A DNA stretch of 64,000 nt, taken from positions 124,001 to 188,000 of the forward strand of contig NZ_FOJT01000004.1 of NCBI RefSeq assembly GCF_900111965.1, written 5' to 3'. This DNA comes from Flavobacterium swingsii (GTDB taxonomy: Bacteria > Bacteroidota > Bacteroidia > Flavobacteriales > Flavobacteriaceae). The translations under genes and the position numbers were made by a program. The stretch's first letter is position 1; every line of letters begins with the position of its first letter. Below the pieces are notes generated by a model. It did no database searches and was not told the origin of the DNA. It was given only the letters and a program-made list of their open reading frames with translations. Positions 53,486-63,602 of this stretch are shown in pieces.

Positions 53486-55591
53486 ATGGCAGTTTTATCA
53501 AAAATTAGACAAAAATCGTTTCTAGTTATAGCAGTAGTAGGATTAGCATTATTTGCATTTATAATTGGTGCATTAATAGAAAATGGTGGTTTCGGACAAA
53601 CCGTTAGAAATGCAGGAACAATAAATGGTGTTGATATTCCTTTTGAAGAATTTAGAGGGAAAGTAGATATGGCTCAAAAAAGCCAGCAAGGACAAAACAT
53701 GTCTATTATTCAAGCAACAAATGGTGTTTGGGATCAAGAAGTAAGAAGAGTTTTGCTTCAAAAACAATGCGAAAAATTAGGTTTGCGTATAGGTGATGAT
53801 CAATTAATTAATATAATTAAGGAAGATCCTCAATTTTCACAAACGCCACAATTTTTGAATGCTGCAGGGAAATTTGATAAAGCAAAATTTAACGAAGCAT
53901 TATTGTCTTTAAAGAAAAATAGCCCAGAACAATGGGGGAAATGGTTAGAGGATGAAAAAAGAATTATGCAAGGTGCTGCTGAGCAAATGTATAACACAAT
54001 GGTTCAATCTGGTTTTTATACGACACAAGCAGAAGCAAAATTTAACTACGAATTAGAGAATAATAAAGTTACTTTCGACGTAGTTTCTGTACCATATTCA
54101 ACTATTGATGATAAAAAGGTAGAGCCTACAGATGCTGAACTAATAGCTTTTATGGAAAAAGACAAAAAGAAATACAAAGCTGACGAATCTCGTGAGTTAG
54201 AATTTGTTTTAATCGAAGACAAAGCATCGGCAGAAGACAAAAAAGTAGTAGAAGACAAAGTAAACGGATTATTAAATTCTGTAGAAGACAATCCAGTGAC
54301 TGCAACTGTAAATGAAGCTAAAATTGGATTTAGAAACACACCAAATTTAGTAGAATTCGTGAATGCAAATTCAGATATAAAATACGATTCTACTTATGTT
54401 GCTAAAAAGGACTTGCCAGCAGAACACGCAGAAGCATTATTTAATTTAGCACCAGGACAAGTTTACGGACCATATACGTTTGGTGATTACTACTGTATTA
54501 CAAGAACTTTAGGAAGAAAAGCAAGTGCAAATGCAAAAGCTAGTCATATCTTAATAAGTTATGAAGGTACACAGGTGCCAAATAAAAAGGAAAAAAGAAC
54601 AAAAGAAGAAGCAAAAGCAAAAGCAGGATCATTGTTGGCTCAAGTTTTAGCAAATCCATCGGCATTCCAAATGTTGGCTTACACAAGTTCTGATGATTCA
54701 TCTTCTCAACAAGGTGGAGATTTAGGTTATTTTGGTCAAGGACAAATGGTAAAACCATTTAATGATTTTGTATTCTCAAACCCAGTTGGAAAAATTGGAA
54801 TGGTAGAAACTGATTTTGGTTTTCATATCATTAATGTAACTGATAAGCAAGATGCGGTTCGTTTGGCTACTATTGCACAAAAAATCTCACCATCAGAAAC
54901 AACAAGTGATCAAGTATTTACAACTGCAACTAAATTTGAAATGGCTGCAAACGAAAAAGCATTTGATGTTGCTGCCAAAGAAATGAAACTAACAGTTGCT
55001 CCAGTTGCTAAACTATTGGCTCTTGACGAAAACGTACAAGGTGTAGGAAATCAAAGAGAAATTGTTCGTTGGGCATTTGGTGCAAAAGAAGGAGAAGTAA
55101 AACGTTTCAATATTCCTGCGGGTCATGTAATTGCTCGTTTGAAAAAAGTAAACGAAGCTGGTTTGTTAACTATCGAAGAAGCAAAAATTGCTATTGGACC
55201 TAAATTAAGAAACCAAAAGAAAGCAGAACAAATCAAAGTTAAAATGGCTGGATTTACGCTTGAAGCAGTTTCAAAAGCGACTGGTTCTCCGGTAAAAGAA
55301 GCTTTAGATGTAGTTGCTGCAAATGCTTACATACAAACTATTGGTGCAGAACCTAGAGTAGTAGGAACAGCATTTTCTCTAAAAGCAGGCGTTGTTTCTC
55401 CAACTATCGATGGAAATTCTGGAGTATTTAAAATTAAAGTAAAATCTAGCACAAAAGCACCAGCTGCTGCAAGCTATACAGATATTGTAACAAGACTAAA
55501 CGGACAATCTAAAGGATCTGCTCCAGGAAGAGTTTACAATGCACTTAGAAAAGATGCTACTATCGAAGATAACAGAGCTCAATTTAACTAA
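53486..55591 (+). CDS. SurA/PpiD-type peptidyl-prolyl isomerase
   Basis: This 701-residue protein is anchored by one N-terminal helix (about 12-30) and faces the periplasm. It has the SurA_N-like chaperone region (about 40-230) and a parvulin domain (about 345-460) containing KASHILISYEG and DLGYFGQGQMV. A second partial isomerase-like region follows. Such proteins help fold outer-membrane and secreted proteins. It comes last in the coaX to isomerase unit, a sensible position for an envelope gene, and a terminator follows. Confidence 0.9.
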   Translation: MAVLSKIRQKSFLVIAVVGLALFAFIIGALIENGGFGQTVRNAGTINGVDIPFEEFRGKVDMAQKSQQGQNMSIIQATNGVWDQEVRRVLLQKQCEKLGLRIGDDQLINIIKEDPQFSQTPQFLNAAGKFDKAKFNEALLSLKKNSPEQWGKWLEDEKRIMQGAAEQMYNTMVQSGFYTTQAEAKFNYELENNKVTFDVVSVPYSTIDDKKVEPTDAELIAFMEKDKKKYKADESRELEFVLIEDKASAEDKKVVEDKVNGLLNSVEDNPVTATVNEAKIGFRNTPNLVEFVNANSDIKYDSTYVAKKDLPAEHAEALFNLAPGQVYGPYTFGDYYCITRTLGRKASANAKASHILISYEGTQVPNKKEKRTKEEAKAKAGSLLAQVLANPSAFQMLAYTSSDDSSSQQGGDLGYFGQGQMVKPFNDFVFSNPVGKIGMVETDFGFHIINVTDKQDAVRLATIAQKISPSETTSDQVFTTATKFEMAANEKAFDVAAKEMKLTVAPVAKLLALDENVQGVGNQREIVRWAFGAKEGEVKRFNIPAGHVIARLKKVNEAGLLTIEEAKIAIGPKLRNQKKAEQIKVKMAGFTLEAVSKATGSPVKEALDVVAANAYIQTIGAEPRVVGTAFSLKAGVVSPTIDGNSGVFKIKVKSSTKAPAAASYTDIVTRLNGQSKGSAPGRVYNALRKDATIEDNRAQFN

Positions 55592-55613
55592 TAGGTTAAG
55601 TTTTATAAATATA

Positions 55614-55642
55614 AAAATCCCGAGCAATCGGGATTTTTTTGT
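55614..55642. terminator. Terminator between the isomerase and GHMP kinase genes
   Basis: AAAATCCCGA (55614-55623), loop GCAA, TCGGGATTTTT (55628-55638). It can serve both convergent genes. Confidence 0.85.
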
Positions 55643-55665
55643 TTTAATAAAGAGTCAAAATTCTA

Positions 55666-56577
55666 TTACAATATCATCTCATCATAAGAAACCACAACAT
55701 TATACCCTTTTGATGAAAAATAAGCCGTTGGATTATTCTTAGAAACAACCATTACAAAATCACCGCCCCAAGCGCCAAGACTTTTTACAGAGCCATCAAA
55801 ATCTGGAAATAAAACTTCTTTTACAGGTTGCATTTCTAAGATTTTAGTCATCAAAACTTCGTGTTTTTCTATTAGTTTAGCAAATTCGTCTAACTCGGTT
55901 GCGTTTATTATAGCTTCTGTAATTTCATTTATTGTTGAAATTGAATCTGCAAGATTCTTTTGTTTGCTTCGATAATTTGCAATGGCTGTTTTGCTATTTT
56001 GCTTTTTGTTAAGGTAAACAAAGTAAATGTTTTCCTTGAATGTTAGATTAAAATAAATTGGTTTTACCAATGGTTTTTCGTTTGCCAATTGATACAAAAT
56101 CGGCGAATTATTTTGCGCACAAGCAATGTCGTAGCCACTTCCGCCGAAAGCGTTTTTAAGCAAAGTAAAAGCATCAATTTGTAACCAACTAGCAATATTA
56201 TTTATTAAAGTTGATGAAGTGCCCAATCCCCAAAATTTAGGAAAAGTAAGGTTTGTAGAAACAATATAGCCATCAGATTTAGTAATAAAACAAGAATTTA
56301 GTTTGTAAGATTCATGCAGAATTTCGATTAAAGTTGTTTTTACTACATTGTCTTCAAATGATTTTTTATTTACAATCTCGGAAAATAAAATAGTATCATT
56401 AAACCAAATACTATCATCGGAATCATAACTTTTCCAGACGATTTTTTTATCTGAACCATTTTCTATAATAAGATTCTGACCCATTTTTGTAGGCAAAGCC
56501 AAAGCTAATGCGCCATCTAAAACGACATATTCGCCCGTAATGAGTAATTTTCCGTTACTGTAAAATGTTTCTTTCAA
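55666..56577 (-). CDS. GYDIA family GHMP kinase
   Basis: A 303-residue kinase of the GHMP superfamily. The phosphate-binding loop PKFWGLGTSSTLI (around 113-125) and the signature GGSGYDIACAQ (around 146-156) are visible. Family members of this type in Bacteroidota are thought to act in the mevalonate pathway, such as mevalonate or phosphomevalonate phosphorylation; the substrate is not decided by sequence. It follows HMG-CoA reductase on the same strand, which supports isoprenoid synthesis. A palindrome lies between the genes. Confidence 0.85.
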   Translation of the reverse strand: MKETFYSNGKLLITGEYVVLDGALALALPTKMGQNLIIENGSDKKIVWKSYDSDDSIWFNDTILFSEIVNKKSFEDNVVKTTLIEILHESYKLNSCFITKSDGYIVSTNLTFPKFWGLGTSSTLINNIASWLQIDAFTLLKNAFGGSGYDIACAQNNSPILYQLANEKPLVKPIYFNLTFKENIYFVYLNKKQNSKTAIANYRSKQKNLADSISTINEITEAIINATELDEFAKLIEKHEVLMTKILEMQPVKEVLFPDFDGSVKSLGAWGGDFVMVVSKNNPTAYFSSKGYNVVVSYDEMIL

Positions 56578-56592
56578 GTTTCTTTTCTTATT

Positions 56593-56625
56593 AACCCTTC
56601 TAGGGTTTCAAACCCTAGAAGGGTT
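56593..56625. repeat. 16-bp palindrome between HMG-CoA reductase and GHMP kinase
   Basis: AACCCTTCTAGGGTTT, one base, AAACCCTAGAAGGGTT. It is perfect, without a T run, and lies within the operon. Each arm also contains the smaller palindrome of CTAG. It looks like a dispersed unit. Confidence 0.8.
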
Positions 56626-56636
56626 GTCTAAAATAT

Positions 56637-57953
56637 TTACTTTCTTAAATCTTCAATAAAAGCAACAACTGCCGAATGCGAAACTGTATTTTCTTTGAAA
56701 TGATTTTTTATTAAAATCCTTTCGTTTTCAGTAGCTTCAAACTGATTGATGATATTATTCAGGTGCATTTTCATGTGTCCTTGCTGAATTCCGGTGGTGG
56801 TTAGGCTTCGTAAAGCTGCGAAATTTTGCGCCAATCCAGCGACAGCCACAATTTGCATGAGCTCGTGTGCCGACGGTTTTCCTAACATTTCTAACGACAT
56901 TTTTACCAGCGGATGCAACGAGGTGAGTCCACCAACGGTTCCTAATGCCAACGGAATTTCTATCCAAAAGGTAAAAATATCATTTTCTATTTTGGCGTGC
57001 GATAAGCTAGAATATTGTCCGTTTCTGGAAGCGTAAGCGTGAATTCCGGCTTCGACTGCACGAAAATCGTTTCCTGTTGCTAGGACCACAGCGTCAATTC
57101 CGTTCATGATGCCTTTGTTGTGCGTTACGGCTCTGAAAGGTTCTATTTCGGCAATTTTGACCGCGCGAATGAATTTTTCGGCAAATTCTTGTGGCTTTTC
57201 TATATTTTTTTCTGCTAATTCTGAAACTGGACAAGAAACTTCGGCGCGAACGATGCAATTGGGAACATAATTAGAGAGAATGCTCATTACGACTTCGATA
57301 TTTTTCTCTTCTTCGGATAAAATGTCAGATTGTAATGCTTCTTCTTTTAGTGTTTTGGCAAATTGCTCTAAACAAGAATTGATGAAGTTGGCACCCATAG
57401 AATCTTTAGTTTCAAAAGTGGCGTGCAGTTGGTAATAATTCTCTAATTCAGATGTTTTATCACGCAATTCGATATCGAGAATTCCGCCACCGCGTTTTTG
57501 CATGTTTTTAGTAATGCTTTCGGTTTGGCTAAAGAATTTTGATTTTATTTGATTGAAAAAAGCAATTAAATTTTCCGAATTGCCTTTGAAAATAAAATGA
57601 ACTTGTCCTATTTTTTCGGAATTAAGGACTCTGGTTTTAAATCCGCCACGAGTTCCCCAATATTTTGCCGATTTAGAAGCTGCAGCAACGACAGAGCTTT
57701 CTTCAATAGCAAACGGAATGGTGTAATTTTTACCGTTTATCAAGAAATTAGGAGCAACACCAAGTGGTAAATAGAAATTTGTAATGGTGTTTTCGATAAA
57801 TTCATCATGTAATTTTTGCAATTCTAAATCAGAATTCCAATATTTTTTGATGGTTTTTGTTGCTTCTTCTGCATTAGAAAAATGAGTAGAAGCAATCCAA
57901 TTTATTTTTTCTTCTTTGGTTAATTTTGAGAATCCGGAAATCGCTTTTGTCAT
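56637..57953 (-). CDS. Hydroxymethylglutaryl-CoA reductase, class II (degradative type)
   Basis: HMG-CoA reductase interconverts HMG-CoA and mevalonate. With the ATG at 57953 the protein has 438 residues (MTKAISGFSKLTK). It has the catalytic Glu region in PFAIEESSVVAAASKSAK, the HNKGIMNGIDAVVLATGND block with the catalytic Lys and Asp, and GTVGGLTSLHP. The class II type is soluble. In these bacteria the enzyme feeds isoprenoid synthesis through mevalonate even though class II is called degradative. An upstream extension to 58019 lacks an initiator at the promoter's expense and is rejected. The GHMP kinase gene follows. Confidence 0.94.
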   Translation of the reverse strand: MTKAISGFSKLTKEEKINWIASTHFSNAEEATKTIKKYWNSDLELQKLHDEFIENTITNFYLPLGVAPNFLINGKNYTIPFAIEESSVVAAASKSAKYWGTRGGFKTRVLNSEKIGQVHFIFKGNSENLIAFFNQIKSKFFSQTESITKNMQKRGGGILDIELRDKTSELENYYQLHATFETKDSMGANFINSCLEQFAKTLKEEALQSDILSEEEKNIEVVMSILSNYVPNCIVRAEVSCPVSELAEKNIEKPQEFAEKFIRAVKIAEIEPFRAVTHNKGIMNGIDAVVLATGNDFRAVEAGIHAYASRNGQYSSLSHAKIENDIFTFWIEIPLALGTVGGLTSLHPLVKMSLEMLGKPSAHELMQIVAVAGLAQNFAALRSLTTTGIQQGHMKMHLNNIINQFEATENERILIKNHFKENTVSHSAVVAFIEDLRK

Positions 57954-57976
57954 ATCGACTCTTGTTGTTTGAAATG

Positions 57977-57984
57977 CAAATATA
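57977..57984 (-). promoter_or_regulatory. Promoter -7 box of HMG-CoA reductase
   Basis: On the minus strand it reads TATATTTG. It lies inside the longer possible frame, which is why the ATG at 57953 is taken. Confidence 0.6.
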
Positions 57985-58122
57985 AGGTTTGAAGTTTGAT
58001 TTTTGGATGAGATTTGCAACGGAAAATATTTTTTTATTGTCTAAACTCGTGCTTTTAACAGTCATAATTGCGATTATGTCCGAATTTTTCACTAAAATTG
58101 GCATCGTTTATAATAATTTTAC

Positions 58123-60294
58123 ATGAAAACAATACAAAAAGCATTCGTTTTATTCTTATTTACTTCATTATCAGCAATTGCGCAACAAAAAATTACTTTA
58201 GAAGAAATTTGGGGCGGAGCCTTCAGAACTCAAGGAATGACTGAGTTGGCAGCTTTGAAAAACACAAATCAGTACACTGTTCTTAATTTTGACAAAGAAT
58301 CAAAAACAATGCAAATCGATTTGTATGATTTTGCTACTTTAAACAAAGTGTACGCACTTGTAGATTCTAAAGATTTTAAATTATTAACAGGTATAGATAG
58401 TTATACCTTTAGCAAAGACGAAAAGAAAATTTTAATTGCAAATAACAGTGATCAAATTTTCCGTCATTCATTTGTGGCGAATTATTTCATTTATGATATT
58501 ACAGCACAAACATTAGTCAAATTAGCTGATTACAAAGTACAAGAGCCTAATTTTTCGCCAGATGGAACTAAAATTAGTTACGCTTTCGAAAACAATATGT
58601 ATTTGTACGATATCGCGACTAAAAAACACACACGAATTACAAAAGACGGTAAGAAAAATGCCGTTATTAATGGAGTTACAGACTGGGTTTATGAGGAAGA
58701 GTTTGCCTTTGTAAAAGCGTATGACTGGAATTTAAATTCAGACAAAATTGCGTTTATTCGTTTTGATGAAACCGATGTTCCTGAATTTTCGATGAATGTT
58801 TACGGACAAGAATTATATCCAGTTACCGAAAGATTCAAATATCCAAAAGCTGGAGAAAAGAATTCATTGGTTTCATTGCATATTTATGATGTAAAAACTG
58901 GAGAAACCAAAAAAGTAAATTTAGACCAATACAGCGATTTTTATATCGCTAGAATGAAATGGACCAATGAGGGCAATACCTTAAGCGCTCAAGTCTTAAA
59001 TCGTCATCAGGATAATCTGGATTTGTTGTTTGTAGACGGAAATTCGGGAGCAACAAAAGTAGTTCTAAACGAAAAAGAGAAGGCTTATGTTGATGTGACG
59101 GATAACTTAACTTTCCTAAAAGACAATAGTTTCATTTGGACATCTGAAAAAGATGGTTTCAACCACATTTATCACTATAGTAAAGAAGGAAAGCTGAAAA
59201 GCCAAATCACAAAAGGTCTTTGGGAAGTAACTAATTATTATGGTTTTGATGAAAAAGCGGGAACAATTTACTATCAATCGGTAGAAAATGGTTCGATAAA
59301 TCGTGATGTGTACAGCATCAAATTAAACGGAAGTGGAAAAACTCGTTTAACTTCTTCGACAGGAACAAATGTAGCGACTTTTAGCCCGAACTTTCAGTAT
59401 TTTATCAATTCATATTCTAGTGCTAAAAACGCACCAAAATACACTTTGAATGAATCTAAAACTGGAAAAACGATTAAAACTATTGTTTCTAACGAAGTTT
59501 TAGAAACTAAATTAGCTTCTTACAATTTACCATCGAAAGAGTTTTTTGAATTAACAACTGAAAAAGGAAACAAACTAAATGCTTGGATGATTAAGCCAAA
59601 AGATTTTGATGCAAACAAAAAATACCCAGTATTTATGTATCAATATTCTGGTCCAGGATCACAACAAGTAAACAATGATTGGAATGCTTCAGACGATTAC
59701 TGGTTTATGATGTTGGCGCAACAAGGTTACATCGTAGCTTGTGTCGACGGAAGAGGAACAGGTTTTAAAGGAGCTGATTTCAAAAAATGTACCCAAAAAG
59801 AATTAGGAAAATTAGAAGTAGAAGACCAAATTGATGCTGCGAAAGTTTTTGGAACTTATGCTTATGTAGATAAATCAAGAATTGGAATTTTTGGTTGGTC
59901 TTACGGAGGTTTTATGGCTTCGAATTGTATTTTTCAGGGAGCCGATGTTTTCAAAACAGCCATTGCCGTTGCGCCAGTAACTTCTTGGAGATATTATGAT
60001 AGCGTTTATACTGAAAGATATATGCAAACACCGCAAGAAAATGCAAGTGGTTACGATAATAATTCGCCAATAACACATGTGAGTAAACTAAAAGGTAATT
60101 TTCTTCTAATACACGGAACTGCCGATGATAACGTACATGTACAAAATACAATGAAAATGATTGAAGCTTTGGTACAAGCCAACAAACAGTTCGATTGGGC
60201 AATATATCCAGATAAAAATCATGGGATTTATGGCGGAAAAACAAGATTACAATTGTACACTAAAATGACCAATTTTATTAAAGAAAAATTATAA
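58123..60294 (+). CDS. Secreted S9 peptidase, dipeptidyl peptidase IV type
   Basis: A 723-residue protein with a signal peptide (residues 1-20, ending AIAQ), an N-terminal DPP IV beta-propeller (about 80-450) with the Glu pair motif WVYEEEFAF for binding the peptide N-terminus, and a C-terminal hydrolase domain. The triad is Ser593 in GWSYGGF, Asp668 in GTADDNVH and His700 in DKNHGI. It removes dipeptides, mostly after proline, in the periplasm. Two POT transporters follow on the same strand, so the products are probably imported. Confidence 0.93.
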   Translation: MKTIQKAFVLFLFTSLSAIAQQKITLEEIWGGAFRTQGMTELAALKNTNQYTVLNFDKESKTMQIDLYDFATLNKVYALVDSKDFKLLTGIDSYTFSKDEKKILIANNSDQIFRHSFVANYFIYDITAQTLVKLADYKVQEPNFSPDGTKISYAFENNMYLYDIATKKHTRITKDGKKNAVINGVTDWVYEEEFAFVKAYDWNLNSDKIAFIRFDETDVPEFSMNVYGQELYPVTERFKYPKAGEKNSLVSLHIYDVKTGETKKVNLDQYSDFYIARMKWTNEGNTLSAQVLNRHQDNLDLLFVDGNSGATKVVLNEKEKAYVDVTDNLTFLKDNSFIWTSEKDGFNHIYHYSKEGKLKSQITKGLWEVTNYYGFDEKAGTIYYQSVENGSINRDVYSIKLNGSGKTRLTSSTGTNVATFSPNFQYFINSYSSAKNAPKYTLNESKTGKTIKTIVSNEVLETKLASYNLPSKEFFELTTEKGNKLNAWMIKPKDFDANKKYPVFMYQYSGPGSQQVNNDWNASDDYWFMMLAQQGYIVACVDGRGTGFKGADFKKCTQKELGKLEVEDQIDAAKVFGTYAYVDKSRIGIFGWSYGGFMASNCIFQGADVFKTAIAVAPVTSWRYYDSVYTERYMQTPQENASGYDNNSPITHVSKLKGNFLLIHGTADDNVHVQNTMKMIEALVQANKQFDWAIYPDKNHGIYGGKTRLQLYTKMTNFIKEKL

Positions 60295-60314
60295 TTAAAA
60301 ACCAAAACTAAAAT

Positions 60315-61820
60315 ATGAATAATACAAATACACTTACATTAGAAGAAATTCAAAATTTTGAAGGTAAATATCCGAAACAACTTTGGTATTTATTTTTAGT
60401 TGAAATGTGGGAACGTTTCTGTTTTTACGGAATGCGTGGTGTTTTAACCATTTTTATGGCCGATCAGATTTTAGGATTAGCATTATCTGACAAAGATGCC
60501 AATTTAAAATATGGAGCTATTCAAGCTTTTGTATACGCTTTTACATTCATTGGAGGAATTTTTGCTGATAAAATTTTAGGATTTAAAAAATCACTTCTTT
60601 TTGGTGGTACTGTTATGATTCTGGGGAATTTAATTATTGCTTTTTCTCCACAAGAAATGTTTTATTTAGGAATCACACTTTCTATTATTGGAACTGGGTT
60701 TTTTAAACCAAATATTTCCTCAATGGTGGGTGAATTGTATAAAGAAGGGGATAGTAGAAGAGATGCCGGATTTGGATTATTTTATTCAGGAATAAACATT
60801 GGTGCTTTACTTGGTGGAGCAGTTTGTGTTTACTTAGGAACAAGTCCTGATTACGGTTGGAGTTATGCATTTTTATCTGCTGCAATAGTAATGGTTATCG
60901 GATTGATTACTTTTATTCTTACAAAAAAATCATTAGGCCCAATTGGAGATTCTCCTTTATTAAATTTGGAACCTCAAAAAAGAACAATGAGAGAAATTGC
61001 GGTATATGTTGGATCATTAATCAGTATTCCGCTAATTTTTATAATGATCAAAAATACAGATTATACTGATTATTTCATGTACACAATTGGTCCGTTGGCT
61101 ATTTTGTTTTTTCTTTATGAAACCTTCAAAGAGAAGGATATAAAAGCACAAAAAAAATTAATTGCCGCTTTTGTATTTATCTTGTTTTCAGTTATTTTTT
61201 GGGCGTTTTTTGAACAAAGTGGTGGTTCGTTAGCACTTTTTGCTAAAAATAATCTGAGCCATAATTTATTCTTTTTCGACATCAATCCAAATATTGTAAA
61301 CAATACTTCAAACTCATTATTTGTAATTATTTTTAGTCCAATACTAGGTTTAATTTGGCTTGCTATGGCAAAAAAGAAAATAGAACCTAATACTGTAATG
61401 AAATTTGGTTTAGGATTTTTGTTTTTAGCCGCAGCTTTTTATGTGTTTTATTACACTAAGTTTTTTGCAAATGCGGAAGGAATGACTTCTTTAAATATTT
61501 TTACATTGGCTTATTTGGTAATTACATTTGGAGAACTTTGTTTGTCGCCAATTGGATTGTCTATTATGACAAAATTATCACCTAAAAGATTGTCAGGAAT
61601 GATGATGGGAATGTGGTTTTTAGCAAGCGCTTATGGGCAATATGCTGCGGGTTTATTGGGAGCAGGAATGTCATCACCTGATGAAAACGCATCTCTAGTG
61701 ACAAAATTACAAGGCTATACAGATGGGTATTATCAATTAGCAATATATGCTTTAATTGCTGGAACACTACTAATTGTAGTTTCGCCTTTGATTAAAAAAT
61801 TAATGCAAGAAGTTAAATAA
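60315..61820 (+). CDS. POT-family peptide transporter 1
   Basis: A 501-residue inner-membrane protein with about 12-14 helices. The POT signature is visible: EMWERFCFYGMRG (helix 1, with the ExxER motif) and GTGFFKPNISSMVGELY. It imports di- and tripeptides with protons. The gene starts 20 bases after the DPP IV gene and 11 bases before a paralogue. The two probably differ in substrate range or affinity, which is an inference. Confidence 0.93.
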   Translation: MNNTNTLTLEEIQNFEGKYPKQLWYLFLVEMWERFCFYGMRGVLTIFMADQILGLALSDKDANLKYGAIQAFVYAFTFIGGIFADKILGFKKSLLFGGTVMILGNLIIAFSPQEMFYLGITLSIIGTGFFKPNISSMVGELYKEGDSRRDAGFGLFYSGINIGALLGGAVCVYLGTSPDYGWSYAFLSAAIVMVIGLITFILTKKSLGPIGDSPLLNLEPQKRTMREIAVYVGSLISIPLIFIMIKNTDYTDYFMYTIGPLAILFFLYETFKEKDIKAQKKLIAAFVFILFSVIFWAFFEQSGGSLALFAKNNLSHNLFFFDINPNIVNNTSNSLFVIIFSPILGLIWLAMAKKKIEPNTVMKFGLGFLFLAAAFYVFYYTKFFANAEGMTSLNIFTLAYLVITFGELCLSPIGLSIMTKLSPKRLSGMMMGMWFLASAYGQYAAGLLGAGMSSPDENASLVTKLQGYTDGYYQLAIYALIAGTLLIVVSPLIKKLMQEVK

Positions 61821-61831
61821 ATTAAATTATT

Positions 61832-63580
61832 ATGAATACAGAAAATTCAACAGACCAATTTTTTAAAAGCACCGTTTTAGGTCACCCAAGTGGTTTATTT
61901 GTTCTTTTCTTTACAGAAATGTGGGAAAGATTTTCATTCTACGGGATGAGAGCCCTTTTAGTAATGTTTTTTACCTCTACTGCTTTAGAAGGAGGTTGGG
62001 ACTGGACAAGAGAACAAGCGATGGCACTTTTTGGTTCTTATGTGGGACTTGTTTATCTGTCGACTATGATGGGTGGATATTTTGCGGATAAAAAAATAGG
62101 TTACAGATGGGCAGTTGTTATTGGAGCTTTATTAATGACATTAGGACATGGATCGATGGCATTAGAATCTCCGTTTTTCATTTACTCAGGTTTAATTTTA
62201 TTAGTTTTTGGAAATGGATTTTTCAAACCAAATATGACATCAATTGTATCTGAAATGTACAAAGACAGACCAGAGAAAAAAGACGGAGCCTATACTATTT
62301 TCTATATGGGTGTAAACTCTGGAGCTTTTTTCGGAATTGTGCTTTGTGGTTATTTAGGAGAACAAGTTGGTTGGAATTGGGGATTCGGTTTAGCAGGTGT
62401 TTTTATGCTTTTCGGATTAATTCAGTTTTGGTTGTCTCAAGATATTTTTGGTGATATAGGTTTAAAACCTGTCAAAAAAGAAGTAATGCTAACTGATGAA
62501 AACAACGACAAATTAAACCCGTTCCCAGTTTGGCAAATCGCTTTAATTGGCTTAATGACAACTTTAGGATTGGCTTGGATTATTTTCGAACCAGCTAAAA
62601 TCATCACAAATGGTGCTTTAGATATATTTAATTTTGAAGTGTTCGGATTGTCTGGAAATAATTTCACCATCTTATTAGCTATCTTATTATTCCTTTTTCT
62701 TTTGTTTTACAGATTGAGTAATTATTCTCAAATTACCAAAGAAAAAATGATTGCCGTTTCGTTTTTTGCATTTTTAACCATTTTCTTTTGGGCAATTTTT
62801 GAGCAATCTCCTGGAACACTTACGATTTTTGCAGATGATTATACCAATAGAGTTTTAGTAGGAAATGCGGGTATGATATTCAAATTTGTTAATGCAGCGA
62901 TAGTACTTGTTCCATTAGGAATTATTACTTGGGTTCTATTATTATTATTTAAACAAACTTTTGCTAAATATTCTGTTGCAAACATTGTACTCTCAATGAG
63001 TTTTGTAATAATTTGGGGAATTGCTTTTTGGATGTTAAAAAATCAATTTTCAGAAGATTCATTAGAAGTGCCAGCCTCTTGGTTTTCATCTCTAAACTCT
63101 TTATACATTATTGCTTTAGCACCACTTTTTTCTAAATGGTGGGAAAGTAAATACAATCCATCTGCCAATATGAAATATGCACTAGGAATGGTGTTTTTAG
63201 CAATCGGTATGATAACTGTAGCCATTGGTGCAAACGGAATTGCGCCTGGAGCAAAAACAGCTTCGGTAAGTATGATTTATTTAATATTGGTATATCTTTT
63301 TGTAACTATGGCCGAACTTTGTATATCCCCAGTGGGATTGTCTTATGTGAGTAAATTAGTTCCAGCTAGAATGATAGCCATGATGTTCGGAATTTGGTAT
63401 TTAGCCGTTGCAATAGGTATGAAAGGTGCTGCAAAATTTGGAGAAAACATAGATAAAATTGCTGATGAAAAAGGATTGAGTTATTTTTTCTGGATGTTAG
63501 CTATTGTATCTCTTATTGTTGCCGCATTATCATTTGTAATGTCGCCAATAATTAAAAAATTGATGCACGGCGTTAGGTAA
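61832..63580 (+). CDS. POT-family peptide transporter 2
   Basis: A 582-residue paralogue of the upstream transporter. It has EMWERFSFYGMRA at helix 1 and GNGFFKPNMTSIVSEMY. The extra 80 residues lie mainly in the middle, where an additional hydrophobic stretch and a longer loop are seen. Membrane helices are again about 14. It probably imports peptides as well. It is in one unit with the DPP IV and first transporter genes, and a thioredoxin-like gene follows after 22 bases. Confidence 0.92.
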   Translation: MNTENSTDQFFKSTVLGHPSGLFVLFFTEMWERFSFYGMRALLVMFFTSTALEGGWDWTREQAMALFGSYVGLVYLSTMMGGYFADKKIGYRWAVVIGALLMTLGHGSMALESPFFIYSGLILLVFGNGFFKPNMTSIVSEMYKDRPEKKDGAYTIFYMGVNSGAFFGIVLCGYLGEQVGWNWGFGLAGVFMLFGLIQFWLSQDIFGDIGLKPVKKEVMLTDENNDKLNPFPVWQIALIGLMTTLGLAWIIFEPAKIITNGALDIFNFEVFGLSGNNFTILLAILLFLFLLFYRLSNYSQITKEKMIAVSFFAFLTIFFWAIFEQSPGTLTIFADDYTNRVLVGNAGMIFKFVNAAIVLVPLGIITWVLLLLFKQTFAKYSVANIVLSMSFVIIWGIAFWMLKNQFSEDSLEVPASWFSSLNSLYIIALAPLFSKWWESKYNPSANMKYALGMVFLAIGMITVAIGANGIAPGAKTASVSMIYLILVYLFVTMAELCISPVGLSYVSKLVPARMIAMMFGIWYLAVAIGMKGAAKFGENIDKIADEKGLSYFFWMLAIVSLIVAALSFVMSPIIKKLMHGVR

Positions 63581-63602
63581 TGGCATTGTTTTTGATTGTT
63601 AA

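Noticed and set aside
57954-58019. N-terminal extension of HMG-CoA reductase
   Set aside because: The extension contains the promoter box and does not look like the family; the ATG at 57953 gives the usual N-terminus.
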